Below, in pieces: positions 1-9,176 of a DNA stretch of 64,000 nucleotides. Made by a program: the position numbers and the translations under genes. The notes below the pieces were generated by a model. That model was not told the origin of the DNA and searched no databases. It saw nothing but the letters and a program-made list of their open reading frames with translations. Numbering within the stretch: the first letter of the stretch is position 1; each line of letters begins with the position of its first letter. The DNA comes from Candidatus Heimdallarchaeota archaeon (lineage in GTDB: Archaea; Asgardarchaeota; Heimdallarchaeia; JABLTI01): assembly GCA_018238155.1 (NCBI GenBank), contig JABCTZ010000036.1, forward strand, positions 62,001 through 126,000, in the 5' to 3' direction.

Positions 1-227
1 GCGCTTTTCTTGCCTATCAAAACGGTGAAAAAGAAATTAGCGTTGAATGGGACGATGACGATTTAGATTGGGAAATGTATGCAGTATGTGTTCAATGGTG
101 TAAAGATGAAGCAATTTATACAATTGGCGATTTACAAAAGAGAGTTGTTCCACATAAAAAATATGAAGTGGTTTGGTACAAGCGCTGTGATACTTTGCAT
201 GCAGAAATAGCTCAGAAGAAAGCATAA
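1..227 (+). CDS. C-terminal fragment of an unknown protein (5' truncated)
   Basis: An open frame runs from the window edge (first full codon at base 3) to a TAA at 225-227 and gives about 74 residues. The 5' end lies outside the window. The peptide is rich in acidic and aromatic residues (a run of four Asp, several Trp and Tyr) and has three Cys that do not form an obvious metal-binding pair. I do not recognise a family. It converges with the next gene, 32 bp away. The frame looks coding because codon composition resembles its neighbours and it ends cleanly before a convergent gene. Confidence 0.5.
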   Translation, partial: AFLAYQNGEKEISVEWDDDDLDWEMYAVCVQWCKDEAIYTIGDLQKRVVPHKKYEVVWYKRCDTLHAEIAQKKA

Positions 228-259
228 AAGTGACATGAAAAATACTTTGGGAGTTTCTT

Positions 260-784
260 TTACTTGGATTCTCTTTTTTCTTTGCCTTTATTTAAATCAA
301 TAGCTTTTTCTTTCACTAGAGAGATTGGCGCTACGTCCTCGAATTTTGGTTCTGTTACAACATATATTTCAGCTATACCTTTTGGTGTGAAATTTTTTAC
401 CATTCGACCTGAATGGAATCCAAATGGTCCAGGATGTTGAACATCTCGGAAAGTTAAACGATAATACGTTGCAAGATGTGCCCATTCATTGAGTTCATCA
501 GGATGCTTTACAGATTTGGGTGCTGTTTCAGCTAAACCAATCCAATTGTACCAAGCATGTACATCTTCTGGGTCACCTAACGCACGACTTGTACTTGGGT
601 CCATAGTTCTTCCGCTGTAATTTGCTGTGATTTTAATACACAACCATTTACCAACAAGTGTGATGATTCTATCCGCTGTACCTGGTCCATTTTTCTCAAA
701 AGAATAATCAGACCATTCACTTTCCACTTCATCTTCAAGTTTACTGATCAAGAATTTTTCTAGTTTTGATATATCAATAGTCAT
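260..784 (-). CDS. Uncharacterised soluble protein, 174 aa
   Basis: The gene has an ATG start with a good AAGGAG Shine-Dalgarno about 8 bp upstream, which supports it being real. The product has no signal peptide or membrane segment. The first third is acidic and helical, the middle is rich in Trp, Tyr and His, and the last 20 residues are Lys/Glu-rich and probably disordered. I do not recognise a family. It lies downstream of dtdA on the same strand with 62 bp between them, so co-transcription with the pfkB-dtdA pair is possible but not shown. Confidence 0.65.
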   Translation of the reverse strand: MTIDISKLEKFLISKLEDEVESEWSDYSFEKNGPGTADRIITLVGKWLCIKITANYSGRTMDPSTSRALGDPEDVHAWYNWIGLAETAPKSVKHPDELNEWAHLATYYRLTFRDVQHPGPFGFHSGRMVKNFTPKGIAEIYVVTEPKFEDVAPISLVKEKAIDLNKGKEKRESK

Positions 785-846
785 CTGTCTAACTCCTTGA
801 ACTTTAGTATACTGAAAAGATATTCTTCTTCTCCGATTTTCTTTTT

Positions 847-1704
847 TTAATAATCGGTTTTTCCATATTTAACATCTTTTGCTTTTACTACTTCTACATT
901 ACGAGTTGAGCAACCATCCTTAATGATTTGAATTAAGGTTGCATTCAAGCTACTCCGATCAATTATCGCCCATTTGATTTTCTCAATTGTTTTATCGATC
1001 ATTTGTTCTACTATTGCTTGAGTGAGGTGTTCTTTATGATATTTAGGTAGAATGTGACCGATTGCTACAGGTGTTAATTCCATTAATTCATTGAATCGTG
1101 TTGTGTAATGTCCACCTCCAAAACAAATACTGGGAATAATTTTCTCTTCATTTTTTTGCAAACAGATTTTCATTAGAGTATTTGCAACAGCTTGTAACGC
1201 TAATTTATTCTTGAACTCTATCTCTGTGCTCCCTACTTCAACATAGATTAATGGCGTTTTTAGATTGGTTGGTCCATGGTGTGTTGCTTCTACTGTAACG
1301 TCAAAGTTAGTTAGAGCAAGTTTTTCTTGTTCTTTCAAAAGGTTGAGATATGCTTCTCTAATTGCTCTTGTACTTCCAAAAGCTAATTCCAAAGGATTGC
1401 CACCATGACTATTATCAGAACTAAGATTTCCGGTAATATGCGTTAGTAGGCTTGGTTTATTTGCCTTACTTTGATGACGTGAACCAAATAGCAATAGATC
1501 TGCTTCAAGCTTATCACAATGGTCTGTATGGATAACATCTTTTGTTGAATTCACTAATCGAATATTTTTATGTTTATAAATTGGTGTTTCATCAAATGTT
1601 TCTTCAGTTTCTTCGAATGACCAATTGTCCAAAAGGGTTTGGCGTATATTTCTACCACAAATATTTTTATCGGTGGTTATTATAACCGGTTTTTTAAGAT
1701 TCAT
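847..1704 (-). CDS. dtdA: D-aminoacyl-tRNA deacylase, archaeal/plant DTD2 (GEK1) type
   Basis: This enzyme hydrolyses D-amino acids wrongly attached to tRNA and keeps them out of protein synthesis. The family hallmark EATHHGPT followed by PLIYVEVGS is present near residues 140-160, and a second conserved stretch, CFGGGHY, lies near residue 200. The length (285 aa) fits the archaeal family. I chose the ATG at 1704 because a GAGGTGA Shine-Dalgarno sits 9 bp upstream; a GTG four codons earlier lies inside that Shine-Dalgarno. The upstream sugar kinase ends only 14 bp before this start, so the two are probably one transcript and translationally coupled. Confidence 0.9.
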   Translation of the reverse strand: MNLKKPVIITTDKNICGRNIRQTLLDNWSFEETEETFDETPIYKHKNIRLVNSTKDVIHTDHCDKLEADLLLFGSRHQSKANKPSLLTHITGNLSSDNSHGGNPLELAFGSTRAIREAYLNLLKEQEKLALTNFDVTVEATHHGPTNLKTPLIYVEVGSTEIEFKNKLALQAVANTLMKICLQKNEEKIIPSICFGGGHYTTRFNELMELTPVAIGHILPKYHKEHLTQAIVEQMIDKTIEKIKWAIIDRSSLNATLIQIIKDGCSTRNVEVVKAKDVKYGKTDY

Positions 1705-1718
1705 TTGAACTTTCACCT

Positions 1719-2636
1719 CTAATTCAAAGAAATATTTTTAGCATTAATGAATTCCTCTATTTCATCTTTCCTAGGCATTCCATCTCGAGCATTGGAGAGT
1801 GTAATTTGTAACGCTGCACACGCTGCAGCATATTTCCCACAAGCAGAGAGGGATAGATTTTGTTTGTAAGAATGAATAAATCCTGCGGCATAAGCATCTC
1901 CCGCACCTGTAGTATCAACAACAGGAACTTCAAAGGATGGTATTTTCTCTATACCATCGTGGGAAACAATATATGACCCTTCATGCCCAAGTGTTACATT
2001 CAAAATTGTTGATTTGTTCAATCTAAGAGTCTCTAAATTCTCTTTTGTTGGGAAAAATCCGTATGCTTTTTCAAAAGCAATTTTATTTAGAAAAATAAGT
2101 GTATAACTTTCGATTATTTTTTGAAGTACTTCTCTAGTTTCAATCATTAATTCTCCTCCAAAATCGATTGAAGAGATGATTGACATCTTGTTACAAACTT
2201 GAGCAATTTTATGCGCTACTTTGGTGGAAACACTTGAAGCATGCACAATTTTGGCATCAGAGAACAATTGCCCAGTAATATCTTTTGGTGCTAGCTTGGC
2301 ATTTGCTTCTCGATAGCCAATTTTCATTGTTTGCCCTTCTTTATCAACTAATATAATGACAAAGCCCGTTGCACAATCTTCTTCTTTGATGACTTTAGAA
2401 ACATCAATTTGTTCTTCTATTAGAGAGGTTAATCCTACTCTGCCATTTTGATCATTACCCACATGACCAAATAGTGAAACTTTTGAACCTAAACGTGAGA
2501 GTCCTACAGCAAAATTACAAGCTCCCCCACCAGGTACAATTTCAAGATTTGAAACAATGACTTTATCATCTGGACTGGGAAGACGTGGTACTTGACAAAT
2601 AAGATCAACATTGATATTTCCTATTGTTAAAATCAA
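1719..2636 (-). CDS. PfkB-family carbohydrate/nucleoside kinase
   Basis: A cytosolic ribokinase-fold kinase of 305 aa that phosphorylates a sugar or nucleoside with ATP. Both PfkB signatures are visible: a glycine-rich N-terminal motif (PGGGACNFAVGLSRLG near residue 36) and the C-terminal DTTGAGDAYAAGF motif (near residue 241), whose Asp is the catalytic base. The exact substrate cannot be read from sequence. The start is a TTG. The stop overlaps the Shine-Dalgarno of dtdA, so the pair forms a tight operon, though no functional link between the two is obvious. Confidence 0.85.
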   Translation of the reverse strand: MILTIGNINVDLICQVPRLPSPDDKVIVSNLEIVPGGGACNFAVGLSRLGSKVSLFGHVGNDQNGRVGLTSLIEEQIDVSKVIKEEDCATGFVIILVDKEGQTMKIGYREANAKLAPKDITGQLFSDAKIVHASSVSTKVAHKIAQVCNKMSIISSIDFGGELMIETREVLQKIIESYTLIFLNKIAFEKAYGFFPTKENLETLRLNKSTILNVTLGHEGSYIVSHDGIEKIPSFEVPVVDTTGAGDAYAAGFIHSYKQNLSLSACGKYAAACAALQITLSNARDGMPRKDEIEEFINAKNISLN

Positions 2637-2714
2637 ACCTACATCCGATCCTGCATTTGTTAATAATAATTCACAGCATAAATAACACTAATTAAAATTA
2701 ATGGTAAAATCGGA

Positions 2715-2754
2715 ACAAAAAGAAAAAGAATCATCGGGGTCGAACCCCAAATGA
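2715..2754 (-). terminator. GC-rich hairpin with T-rich tail after argF
   Basis: Just past the argF stop, read on the minus strand, is GGGG-TTCGA-CCCC (2736-2748), extended by CAT/ATG pairs across a small internal loop, and followed by a run of about 15 mostly T residues (complement of 2716-2730). This has the form of a hairpin terminator. The loop resembles a tRNA T-loop but the arm does not fold as a tRNA. Confidence 0.55.
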
Positions 2755-2760
2755 GAACAT

Positions 2761-3702
2761 TTAGTCGCTCATAAGAGCAAGCATAACAGCTTTTTGTGAA
2801 TGTTTTCTATTTTCAGCTTCATCAAACACTACACTTTGTTTGCTATCAATAACTTCGTCAGTAACTTCGTATCCTCTGTGAGCTGGCAAACAGTGTAAGA
2901 ATATAGCATCATTTTTAGCGTGAGCCATTAATTTTTTATTGACTGAGAAATCTTTGAATGCTTTGAGACGTATCTCTTTCTGAGATTCATCACCCATTGA
3001 TATCCATGTGTCAGTATAAACAACATCAGCGTCTTTAACTCCAGCTGGAATATCACTAGTGACTTCTAATTTGGTACCTATTTTATCAGCTAATGCTTGA
3101 ACTTTCTTAGTAATTTCTGCATCAGGTTTATAGTCATCTGGGCAAACAATAGAAACATCCATACCCATTTTTGTGCAACCTATCATTAAGGAATGTGCAA
3201 CATTGTTGCCATCGCCAACGTAAACGAGTTTAAGTCCTTTTAGTGTTCCTTTGTGTTCTGTAATCGTTTGAAGGTCAGCTAATATCTGGCAAGGATGATA
3301 AAGGTCACAGAGACCATTTATTACTGGAATGGTAGCATATTGAGCCATTACTGCTAGTGTTTCATGTTTATAAACTCGAGCCATAATTCCACCAAGATAT
3401 CTTGAGAGAACTTGAGCAGTGTCAGAAGGTGCTTCCCCTGTTCCAACAAGTTGAGTGTCTCTAAAACTCAGAAAGAGAGGTTGTCCTCCTAATTCCCAAA
3501 TACCTGTTTCAAAGGAAACTCTGGTACGAGTAGACGTTTTTTCAAACATCATTCCTAAGCTTTTCTTTAATGGCTTGCGATCTGGATGACCACCATTTTT
3601 CTTGTATTCTGCTTTTAATTCTGCCCCAAGATCTAAGAAATATTTGATCTCTTCTGGGGTGAAATCAAAAAGTGTAAGCATATGTCGCCCTTTAAAATTC
3701 AT
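2761..3702 (-). CDS. argF: Ornithine carbamoyltransferase
   Basis: The enzyme makes citrulline from ornithine and carbamoyl phosphate, in arginine synthesis or, reversed, in arginine breakdown. The carbamoyl-phosphate motif FEKTSTRTRVSFE (near residue 53), HPCQILADLQT, and the ornithine-side motif FLHCLPAHRG are all intact. I chose the ATG at 3702 (313 aa, the usual family length) because CGAGGAAT lies 4-11 bp upstream; a longer reading from 3765 adds 21 residues unlike the family. No other arginine gene is nearby. Confidence 0.95.
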   Translation of the reverse strand: MNFKGRHMLTLFDFTPEEIKYFLDLGAELKAEYKKNGGHPDRKPLKKSLGMMFEKTSTRTRVSFETGIWELGGQPLFLSFRDTQLVGTGEAPSDTAQVLSRYLGGIMARVYKHETLAVMAQYATIPVINGLCDLYHPCQILADLQTITEHKGTLKGLKLVYVGDGNNVAHSLMIGCTKMGMDVSIVCPDDYKPDAEITKKVQALADKIGTKLEVTSDIPAGVKDADVVYTDTWISMGDESQKEIRLKAFKDFSVNKKLMAHAKNDAIFLHCLPAHRGYEVTDEVIDSKQSVVFDEAENRKHSQKAVMLALMSD

Positions 3703-4267
3703 GATTATTCCTCGTATCATATTTTTTTTCTCAGAACAGATGATCGAACAAATTTGAACAATCAACTGTGGTCGTGAGTGCTCTTTTCACTTGCTTCGAC
3801 CGAGGAAAAGATAAACTCGGATTTAGAAAATATCCAAACGTGGATACTAATAAAATGTTCGTCTTAATCTAAAATTGCTTTTCGTTTATTTGAAGTAGTA
3901 TAATTAGCTGTAAAACTTGGATAACCGTTCCTTTTTTTTTGATCAAATAGGTCATAACTCAATTTATCCACTCCTAGTCACCACAACCAGTTTATTGATG
4001 CAGTTCATTTCTGAGATTCACGGGAACAGTTGGGTGTGGGGTTTCTAATCCTTTTGTGTGAACATTTTATTTAGTATAAATAAAAAATTCATTACAAATA
4101 AAAACAATATCTTTATTAACATTCTTGACAGATAAATATTCTAACCTTGTGTGGTGGGTGAATACATTCTCAATCTTGTGAGAATCTTATTATCATCTTT
4201 CTAAAAAGGTTTTAAAAAGTAAGCAATAAAAATCCAAATATACTTAATTTAAGAGAGATGAATTTAG
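3703..4267. other. 565-bp gene-free region with several inverted repeats; candidate structured RNA or regulatory region
   Basis: I found no convincing open frame here. It separates divergent argF and the giant surface-protein gene, so it should hold both promoters. Three structures stand out: a hairpin CCGAG/CTCGG at 3800-3820; a longer stem-loop in which 3981-3990 pairs with 4030-4039 (one mismatch, one G-U) and the inner GTTC 4003-4006 pairs with GAAC 4024-4027; and a perfect 7-bp palindrome ATTCTCA/TGAGAAT at 4166-4185. A TATA-like tttaaaaagt lies near 4211. I do not recognise RNase P RNA, SRP RNA or a known riboswitch. Confidence 0.4.
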
Positions 4268-7200
4268 ATGTGTAAAAATAGGTACCCTCTACAAAAAGTA
4301 TTAATCAGTAGTTTATTCATGTTTTTAATTGTAATTAATTCAGCTGTAAATGCCATTGAAGTGGATGTTGGCAATGAGGTGGGAATGACCACTTTACCAT
4401 CCCAAGAAGGTAGAGGCTCCTTTGAAACACAATCAACGAAAATCAATAATTATGATTGGGAAGATGAGGAAGTTTTTGAAACATTTGCTCCACTTAATGA
4501 TTTGAAAATAGCTTTGGATGGAAATGAAGATGTTCATGTGTTTTGGTCTGGTGTAGAGAATGGGAACTACATTCTATTCCAAAAGATTAGATACAAGGTA
4601 AATGATACTTGGAGTGAAAGAAAAACACTTGGTATAACTTCTTCTGAAACTGGATCTGTGTTAGATGCTCAGACGGATGCTGGAGGAAAAATCCATCTTG
4701 TTTGGCAACATGATTCTGTAATAAGATATAAGTGTTATAATTATAATAATGGTCTTTGGGAAAACCCACAAGTAATTAGCAGTGGAATGAATCCAACTCT
4801 TGATATAAGTACATTAAATGATGCGCCAACAATTGTATACAAAAGAAAAGTAAATAGTTGGTATATTGATTACAATTATTTTTTTGCTGAGTATAATACA
4901 TCAACTGAGATTTGGGATACAAATCAAATTAATATGAATAATTATTCTCCAAGTGGGGGATCATCTTATGCATATGCAATTGTTAAATCTGGTGGTAAAA
5001 ACAAACCACATATTTTTAATAGCTATATGGATCGATATTGGTATTGGGATTACACGACAGGTCAACGAAGATCTATTACGACAATTAATTATAAAATATT
5101 GAGTAGAGATTATGCGACTTCAAATTTCGTAAATGATGGCTTTGATCTTGAAAGTGAAATAGGTATTACTGTGCCAATAGTAACAAAACCAATTCTTATC
5201 AATAGCCCAACAGATGGATTATTTGCTTTTTATAACAAACCAAGAACAGATGGAACATATGCGATAACTTTTACCAAAAAGACAGGTTCTTCTTGGAGCA
5301 CTCCAATAACACTATCAACTAAAGCTGCACTAAAGTGCGAAATGACTGCAACAGTGGATCAATTTGGAAAAATAACACTAATTTGGAATTATGTAAGTGA
5401 AATAATGGTAGAAGGATTTCCACTGTCAACTGCTGCACTATATATGAAAACATTTTCTCCACGCACAAATAGTTGGTCAGGAGATTCGGCGTTAAACACT
5501 GTAGAAATGTATTCACAATATTCTACAATGACTCGAGACAATGATGGCAATTTGTTTACTGTACATATCGATTTGAATCACACAAATTCACTTGAAAAGA
5601 AATTAGTTTACAGAAAAGCATGGACAGATACAGATGAGGATGGGTTGACAAACAATGTGGAAATAGATACTTATGGAACAGATCCATATAACCCTGATAC
5701 AGATGGCGACCAAATGTTGGACGGAGAAGAAATAGAATTAGGCTTTGATCCATTTAATCCAGATGAAGATTCAGATGGTATGGCCGATGGGTATGAAATT
5801 CACAATGATTTAGATCCTTATACTAATGACTCCTTGGATGATTTTGATTCAGATTTACTAACCAATATTGAAGAATTTTTAGCAGATACATTGGCAAATG
5901 ATAATGATACAGACAATGATCTAGTGAGTGATTATAATGAGCTCAAGGTATATTTCACTGACCCGAAAGATGTTGATTCGGACAACGATGGAGTCTCAGA
6001 CGGAGAAGAAATAAATATTGCCGGTTCTAATCCGAATTCTATTGACAGCGATAATGATACAATGCCTGATTACTATGAGTGGATTTATCATCTAAATCTG
6101 ACTCTAAATGATACTTTTGAAGACCCAGATAGCGATGGGTTATACAATATTTACGAATTCTTGAATAATATTGACCCACATAAAAGTGATTCTGATGGTG
6201 ATTTATTGGGCGATTACGAAGAAGTTATGGTCTATTTTACTATTCCAAATAAATTTGATACAGATGATGACGGCATTTGGGATGGGATAGAAGTTTATAC
6301 TTACGGTACTAGTCCAACAATGAAAGATACTGATAGTGACTTATTAAATGACAAAACAGAAATTGATGTTGGTTTAGATCCACTCGATAATGATACTGAC
6401 AATGATCTAATGATAGATAGTTATGAGTATCTTTTTGGTCTAGATTATTTTAATGCTTCAGATGCAAATTTGGATTATGATGGAGATACCCTTACAAATT
6501 TAGAAGAATCTTATTTATGGACAGATCCGTTTAATTCAGATACCGATGGAGATAGAATTACAGATGATTATGAGCTTGTATTAGGTAGTGACCCTGCAAA
6601 ATATGATACAGATGAGGATGGTTTAAATGACTATAATGAGCTATTTGTAATTAATTCCGATTTCGATAATCCTGATACAGATGGAGATGGTTTACTTGAC
6701 GGTCTTGAAGTATATCAATATAAATCAAATCCTCTCAATGTTGAATCTGATGGGGATACCCTCGAAGACGGTGATGAAGTATTTATTCATGGAACAAATC
6801 CTGCTTCTGCAGATACTGATGGTGATCTTCTTGCCGATAATCTTGAGCTAGATTACAATTCAAATCCTTTGGTTATGGACACAGATTTAGATGGTATGGA
6901 TGATTATTTTGAGTGGCTCTATAATCTTGATCCCTTAACCGATGATTCAGAAATTGATACCGATAAAGATAATGTACCGAACCTCGAAGAGTTTCTCCAT
7001 AATTCTAATCCTTTGGTTAATGATACAGATTTAGACGGCTTGACTGACTTCGAAGAAATCTATATTTATTTTACCGCTCCTGATTTCAACGACACAGATG
7101 AAGATTTTCTAGCAGATTATGATGAAGTAATGGTTTATGGGACATCCCCTCTTGACCCTGATTTTGATGACGATGGACTTTTAGACGGTGAAGAGATTAA

Positions 7201-7522
7201 GCTTGGTACTGATCCAACAAAATATGATTCGGATAACGATGGTGTGTCTGATGGTCAGGAATTTTTAGATGGAACAGATCCGAATAAACCTTCTGATAAT
7301 AAAGCTCTCAGACTTTCACGTTTATTGATTGTTATATTTTCTGGTATTATTGGAAGTCTTATTATTTATTACATTGGCCCATTTCTTGTCGCAAGATTAT
7401 CTCATAATGAAGAAGCCAAATGGATTGAAAAAGGACTTTTATTACGAAAACAGAAAGGAACTCAAATTCTCGATACATCACCTCATTCTGAGGAAATTTC
7501 AGAATCGAAAACGGAAGATTAG
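4268..7522 (+). CDS. Giant membrane-anchored surface protein with 24 TSP3-like calcium-binding repeats
   Basis: The 1084-residue product starts with a signal peptide (hydrophobic residues about 10-28). Residues 50-450 are beta-rich with recurring VHVFWSG- and IHLVWQH-like strands, suggesting a propeller-like ectodomain. Residues about 453-1011 form 24 Asp-rich repeats of 20-26 residues of the thrombospondin type 3 kind (DxDxDGxxDGxE...DP). A single membrane helix near residues 1017-1040 and a charged cytosolic tail of about 45 residues follow. TSP3 repeats bind Ca2+ in known proteins; here that is inferred. The ATG is preceded by GAGAGATGA. Its role is probably adhesion or envelope structure, but this is not known. 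Confidence 0.85.
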   Translation: MCKNRYPLQKVLISSLFMFLIVINSAVNAIEVDVGNEVGMTTLPSQEGRGSFETQSTKINNYDWEDEEVFETFAPLNDLKIALDGNEDVHVFWSGVENGNYILFQKIRYKVNDTWSERKTLGITSSETGSVLDAQTDAGGKIHLVWQHDSVIRYKCYNYNNGLWENPQVISSGMNPTLDISTLNDAPTIVYKRKVNSWYIDYNYFFAEYNTSTEIWDTNQINMNNYSPSGGSSYAYAIVKSGGKNKPHIFNSYMDRYWYWDYTTGQRRSITTINYKILSRDYATSNFVNDGFDLESEIGITVPIVTKPILINSPTDGLFAFYNKPRTDGTYAITFTKKTGSSWSTPITLSTKAALKCEMTATVDQFGKITLIWNYVSEIMVEGFPLSTAALYMKTFSPRTNSWSGDSALNTVEMYSQYSTMTRDNDGNLFTVHIDLNHTNSLEKKLVYRKAWTDTDEDGLTNNVEIDTYGTDPYNPDTDGDQMLDGEEIELGFDPFNPDEDSDGMADGYEIHNDLDPYTNDSLDDFDSDLLTNIEEFLADTLANDNDTDNDLVSDYNELKVYFTDPKDVDSDNDGVSDGEEINIAGSNPNSIDSDNDTMPDYYEWIYHLNLTLNDTFEDPDSDGLYNIYEFLNNIDPHKSDSDGDLLGDYEEVMVYFTIPNKFDTDDDGIWDGIEVYTYGTSPTMKDTDSDLLNDKTEIDVGLDPLDNDTDNDLMIDSYEYLFGLDYFNASDANLDYDGDTLTNLEESYLWTDPFNSDTDGDRITDDYELVLGSDPAKYDTDEDGLNDYNELFVINSDFDNPDTDGDGLLDGLEVYQYKSNPLNVESDGDTLEDGDEVFIHGTNPASADTDGDLLADNLELDYNSNPLVMDTDLDGMDDYFEWLYNLDPLTDDSEIDTDKDNVPNLEEFLHNSNPLVNDTDLDGLTDFEEIYIYFTAPDFNDTDEDFLADYDEVMVYGTSPLDPDFDDDGLLDGEEIKLGTDPTKYDSDNDGVSDGQEFLDGTDPNKPSDNKALRLSRLLIVIFSGIIGSLIIYYIGPFLVARLSHNEEAKWIEKGLLLRKQKGTQILDTSPHSEEISESKTED
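5623..7300 (+). repeat. Array of 24 tandem TSP3-like codon-level repeats inside the surface-protein gene
   Basis: Twenty-four units of about 60-78 bp each encode a DTDGDGLxDGxE-type calcium loop followed by a TDP-type turn. A larger pattern is laid over this: four two-repeat blocks (units 3-4, 7-8, 12-13 and 19-20) begin with MxD and end in NxEEF/NLEES. This points to growth by duplication of blocks. The DNA copies are diverged, so the array is old rather than a recent expansion. Confidence 0.8.
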
Positions 7523-7545
7523 TTCTTCCAATCATTTTCTTTTAT
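7513..7545 (+). terminator. Hairpin terminator overlapping the surface-protein stop codon
   Basis: GGAAGA (7513-7518) pairs with TCTTCC (7524-7529) across a five-base loop that includes the TAG stop, followed by a T-rich run. Confidence 0.45.
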
Positions 7546-7576
7546 TGTAGTATACATTTTGAAATAAATGCGATTC

Positions 7577-7601
7577 AAAAAAGAAAAATAATTAAAAAAA
7601 T
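7577..7601 (-). terminator. Oligo-T tract downstream of ftsY
   Basis: Read on the minus strand, the stretch 20 bp past the ftsY stop is almost entirely T with A interruptions. Archaeal RNA polymerase terminates on such tracts without a hairpin. It ends the aif6-rpl20a-pfdA-ftsY transcript. Confidence 0.4.
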
Positions 7602-7620
7602 AATCCGTAGTTTCTAAGAT

Positions 7621-8535
7621 TTATTTTTCAGCGATTATTGAATCTGCAAACCACTTGGCATCAAATGGTTTGAAATCAGAGTATTTTTGTCCTACGCCGA
7701 TGAAGATAATTGGTGCATCTGTTGAATATACGATAGAAAGTGCTGCGCCTCCTTTGGGATCAGCATCTACTTTAGTTAGAATACTTGCATCTATTCCTAT
7801 CATTTTGTTGTACTCTTCAGCTTGCATTGCTGCATCATTTCCAGTAAGTGCATCTGCAACAAAAATGTTCAAATCTGGCTCAGCAACTCTAACGATTTTT
7901 TGTAATTCTCTCATCAGATTTTTATTCGTTTGTAATCTTCCCGCTGTATCTGCAATAACAACATCAACTTTCTTTGAACGTGCATGTTGTATGGTATCGT
8001 AAATTACTGCTGCAGGGTCTGAACCATAATCCTGTTTAATTATTTTTACACCTAGTCTCTGACAATGTTTACTTATTTGGTCTATTGCTCCTGCGCGAAA
8101 AGTGTCCCCTGCACCAATAACTACAGTCAATTTCTTATTGATAAGAAACTGTGTGAGTTTTGCAATAGTAGTAGTTTTTCCTGCACCATTTGGACCAAAA
8201 ATGGCTAATATAGTTGGTTCTCCATTGGCTTTATTTTCTCTAATAATCTCTAAAAGGTCAATTTTATCTTTTGGCGCATTAAGAATTTTCATAACTGATT
8301 TTCTTAGCGCATCATAAGTTAATTTCTTTTTACTTGAAAGCCTACCAACCTTTGTTTTAACTAATTCTTGCTCAACTTCTTTAGTAATCTTCTCAGCAAT
8401 CGGTACTGCAACATTATTTGCAATTAAGGCTAATTGTAATTCATACAATGGTTTCTCAAGAGCTTTTTTTGTCAAATCTCTTTGAGTGATAGATTCTACC
8501 GCGCTATTAACTCCATCTCTAAATTTTTTGAACAA
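7621..8535 (-). CDS. ftsY: Signal recognition particle receptor FtsY
   Basis: The membrane-associated SRP GTPase that receives ribosome-nascent chain-SRP complexes. The 304-aa product has a short N-terminal helical part and the full NG domain: GPNGAGKTTTIAKL (P-loop near residue 115), DTFRAGAIDQ, DTAGR, and TKVDADPKGGA. The absence of an M domain and the short N-terminus separate it from SRP54. The start is a TTG supported by AGGTGA 6 bp upstream. It is the last gene of the conserved cluster with pfdA, rpl20a and aif6. Confidence 0.95.
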   Translation of the reverse strand: MFKKFRDGVNSAVESITQRDLTKKALEKPLYELQLALIANNVAVPIAEKITKEVEQELVKTKVGRLSSKKKLTYDALRKSVMKILNAPKDKIDLLEIIRENKANGEPTILAIFGPNGAGKTTTIAKLTQFLINKKLTVVIGAGDTFRAGAIDQISKHCQRLGVKIIKQDYGSDPAAVIYDTIQHARSKKVDVVIADTAGRLQTNKNLMRELQKIVRVAEPDLNIFVADALTGNDAAMQAEEYNKMIGIDASILTKVDADPKGGAALSIVYSTDAPIIFIGVGQKYSDFKPFDAKWFADSIIAEK

Positions 8536-8623
8536 AAGAAATCACCTAATATTTGCTAATTATTTATCGGAGCTTTCGCTCTAATAAAGTATAATGAATG
8601 AGTAAATAAATACTATTCATTAT

Positions 8624-9091
8624 TTAACTTACTAAGCTTGGATCATATTGAGCCGGAGCTGGTCCTTGTAATTGCTGGATAAGAGCTTGTCCTTGTCGTT
8701 CAAGAGAACCCATTTGATTAGCAATCTGGTTTAATTGATCTGCTAATGTTTTACTTTCATTTTCAACTTCTACGATTCTCTTATCAATGTCCGTTATTGC
8801 AACATCGACTGTTTTTGATACAATAACTCCTGCACCAACACTATACAAAACATTCTTTGTATCTAGTGGCTTTGCTTTCATCATTATACCACTACCTAAT
8901 TGAATCAAAGTTTCCTCAGGATTACTCTCTTCTTTTAAGTTTACCAAAGTTGATTTTGATCTGCTTAAATCGAGCATATAGCTTCGTAAAGTTTCCATTT
9001 GTGTTTGGAGTTGTTTACTATACTCCTCGAATTGTTGTAGAGTGTTACTAATTTGTTGTAACTCATTTCTTAAAGTATCTTCATTACTCAT
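8624..9091 (-). CDS. pfdA: Prefoldin subunit alpha
   Basis: Prefoldin is a jellyfish-shaped chaperone that passes unfolded proteins to the thermosome. The 155-aa product has the class-alpha layout: two long coiled coils (residues about 5-48 and 100-145) joined by a beta-hairpin region with GSGIMMKAKPLDTKNVLYSVGAG, the recognisable alpha-subunit core. The C-terminus ends in a Gln/Pro-rich tail. The ATG follows GGTGA. It lies between rpl20a and ftsY, the usual archaeal context. Confidence 0.92.
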   Translation of the reverse strand: MSNEDTLRNELQQISNTLQQFEEYSKQLQTQMETLRSYMLDLSRSKSTLVNLKEESNPEETLIQLGSGIMMKAKPLDTKNVLYSVGAGVIVSKTVDVAITDIDKRIVEVENESKTLADQLNQIANQMGSLERQGQALIQQLQGPAPAQYDPSLVS

Positions 9092-9176
9092 TCAATTCAC
9101 CAATTATTGCTTTAATCATTTTCTAGTAAAAAAGTTTCCAGCAATAATAATTACTGTTCTTATTTACTAATTACTA

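Noticed and set aside
2730..2760. tRNA-like T-arm (TTCGA between G and C runs) after argF
   Set aside because: The arm has a 4-bp stem and 5-base loop, not 5 and 7, and no anticodon or D arm can be drawn around it. It fits a terminator better.
3781..4060. RNase P or SRP RNA candidate
   Set aside because: GAGGAAA occurs near 3802, but the other conserved RNase P blocks and the SRP Alu/S-domain motifs are absent on both strands.
5623..7300. Possible CRISPR-like or DNA-level tandem repeat
   Set aside because: The periodicity is at protein level (TSP3 calcium loops in an intact frame); DNA units are diverged and there are no spacers.
7655..8002. 115-codon open frame on the plus strand
   Set aside because: It lies wholly opposite ftsY, and its peptide is a Ser/Ile-rich antisense shadow without a ribosome-binding site.
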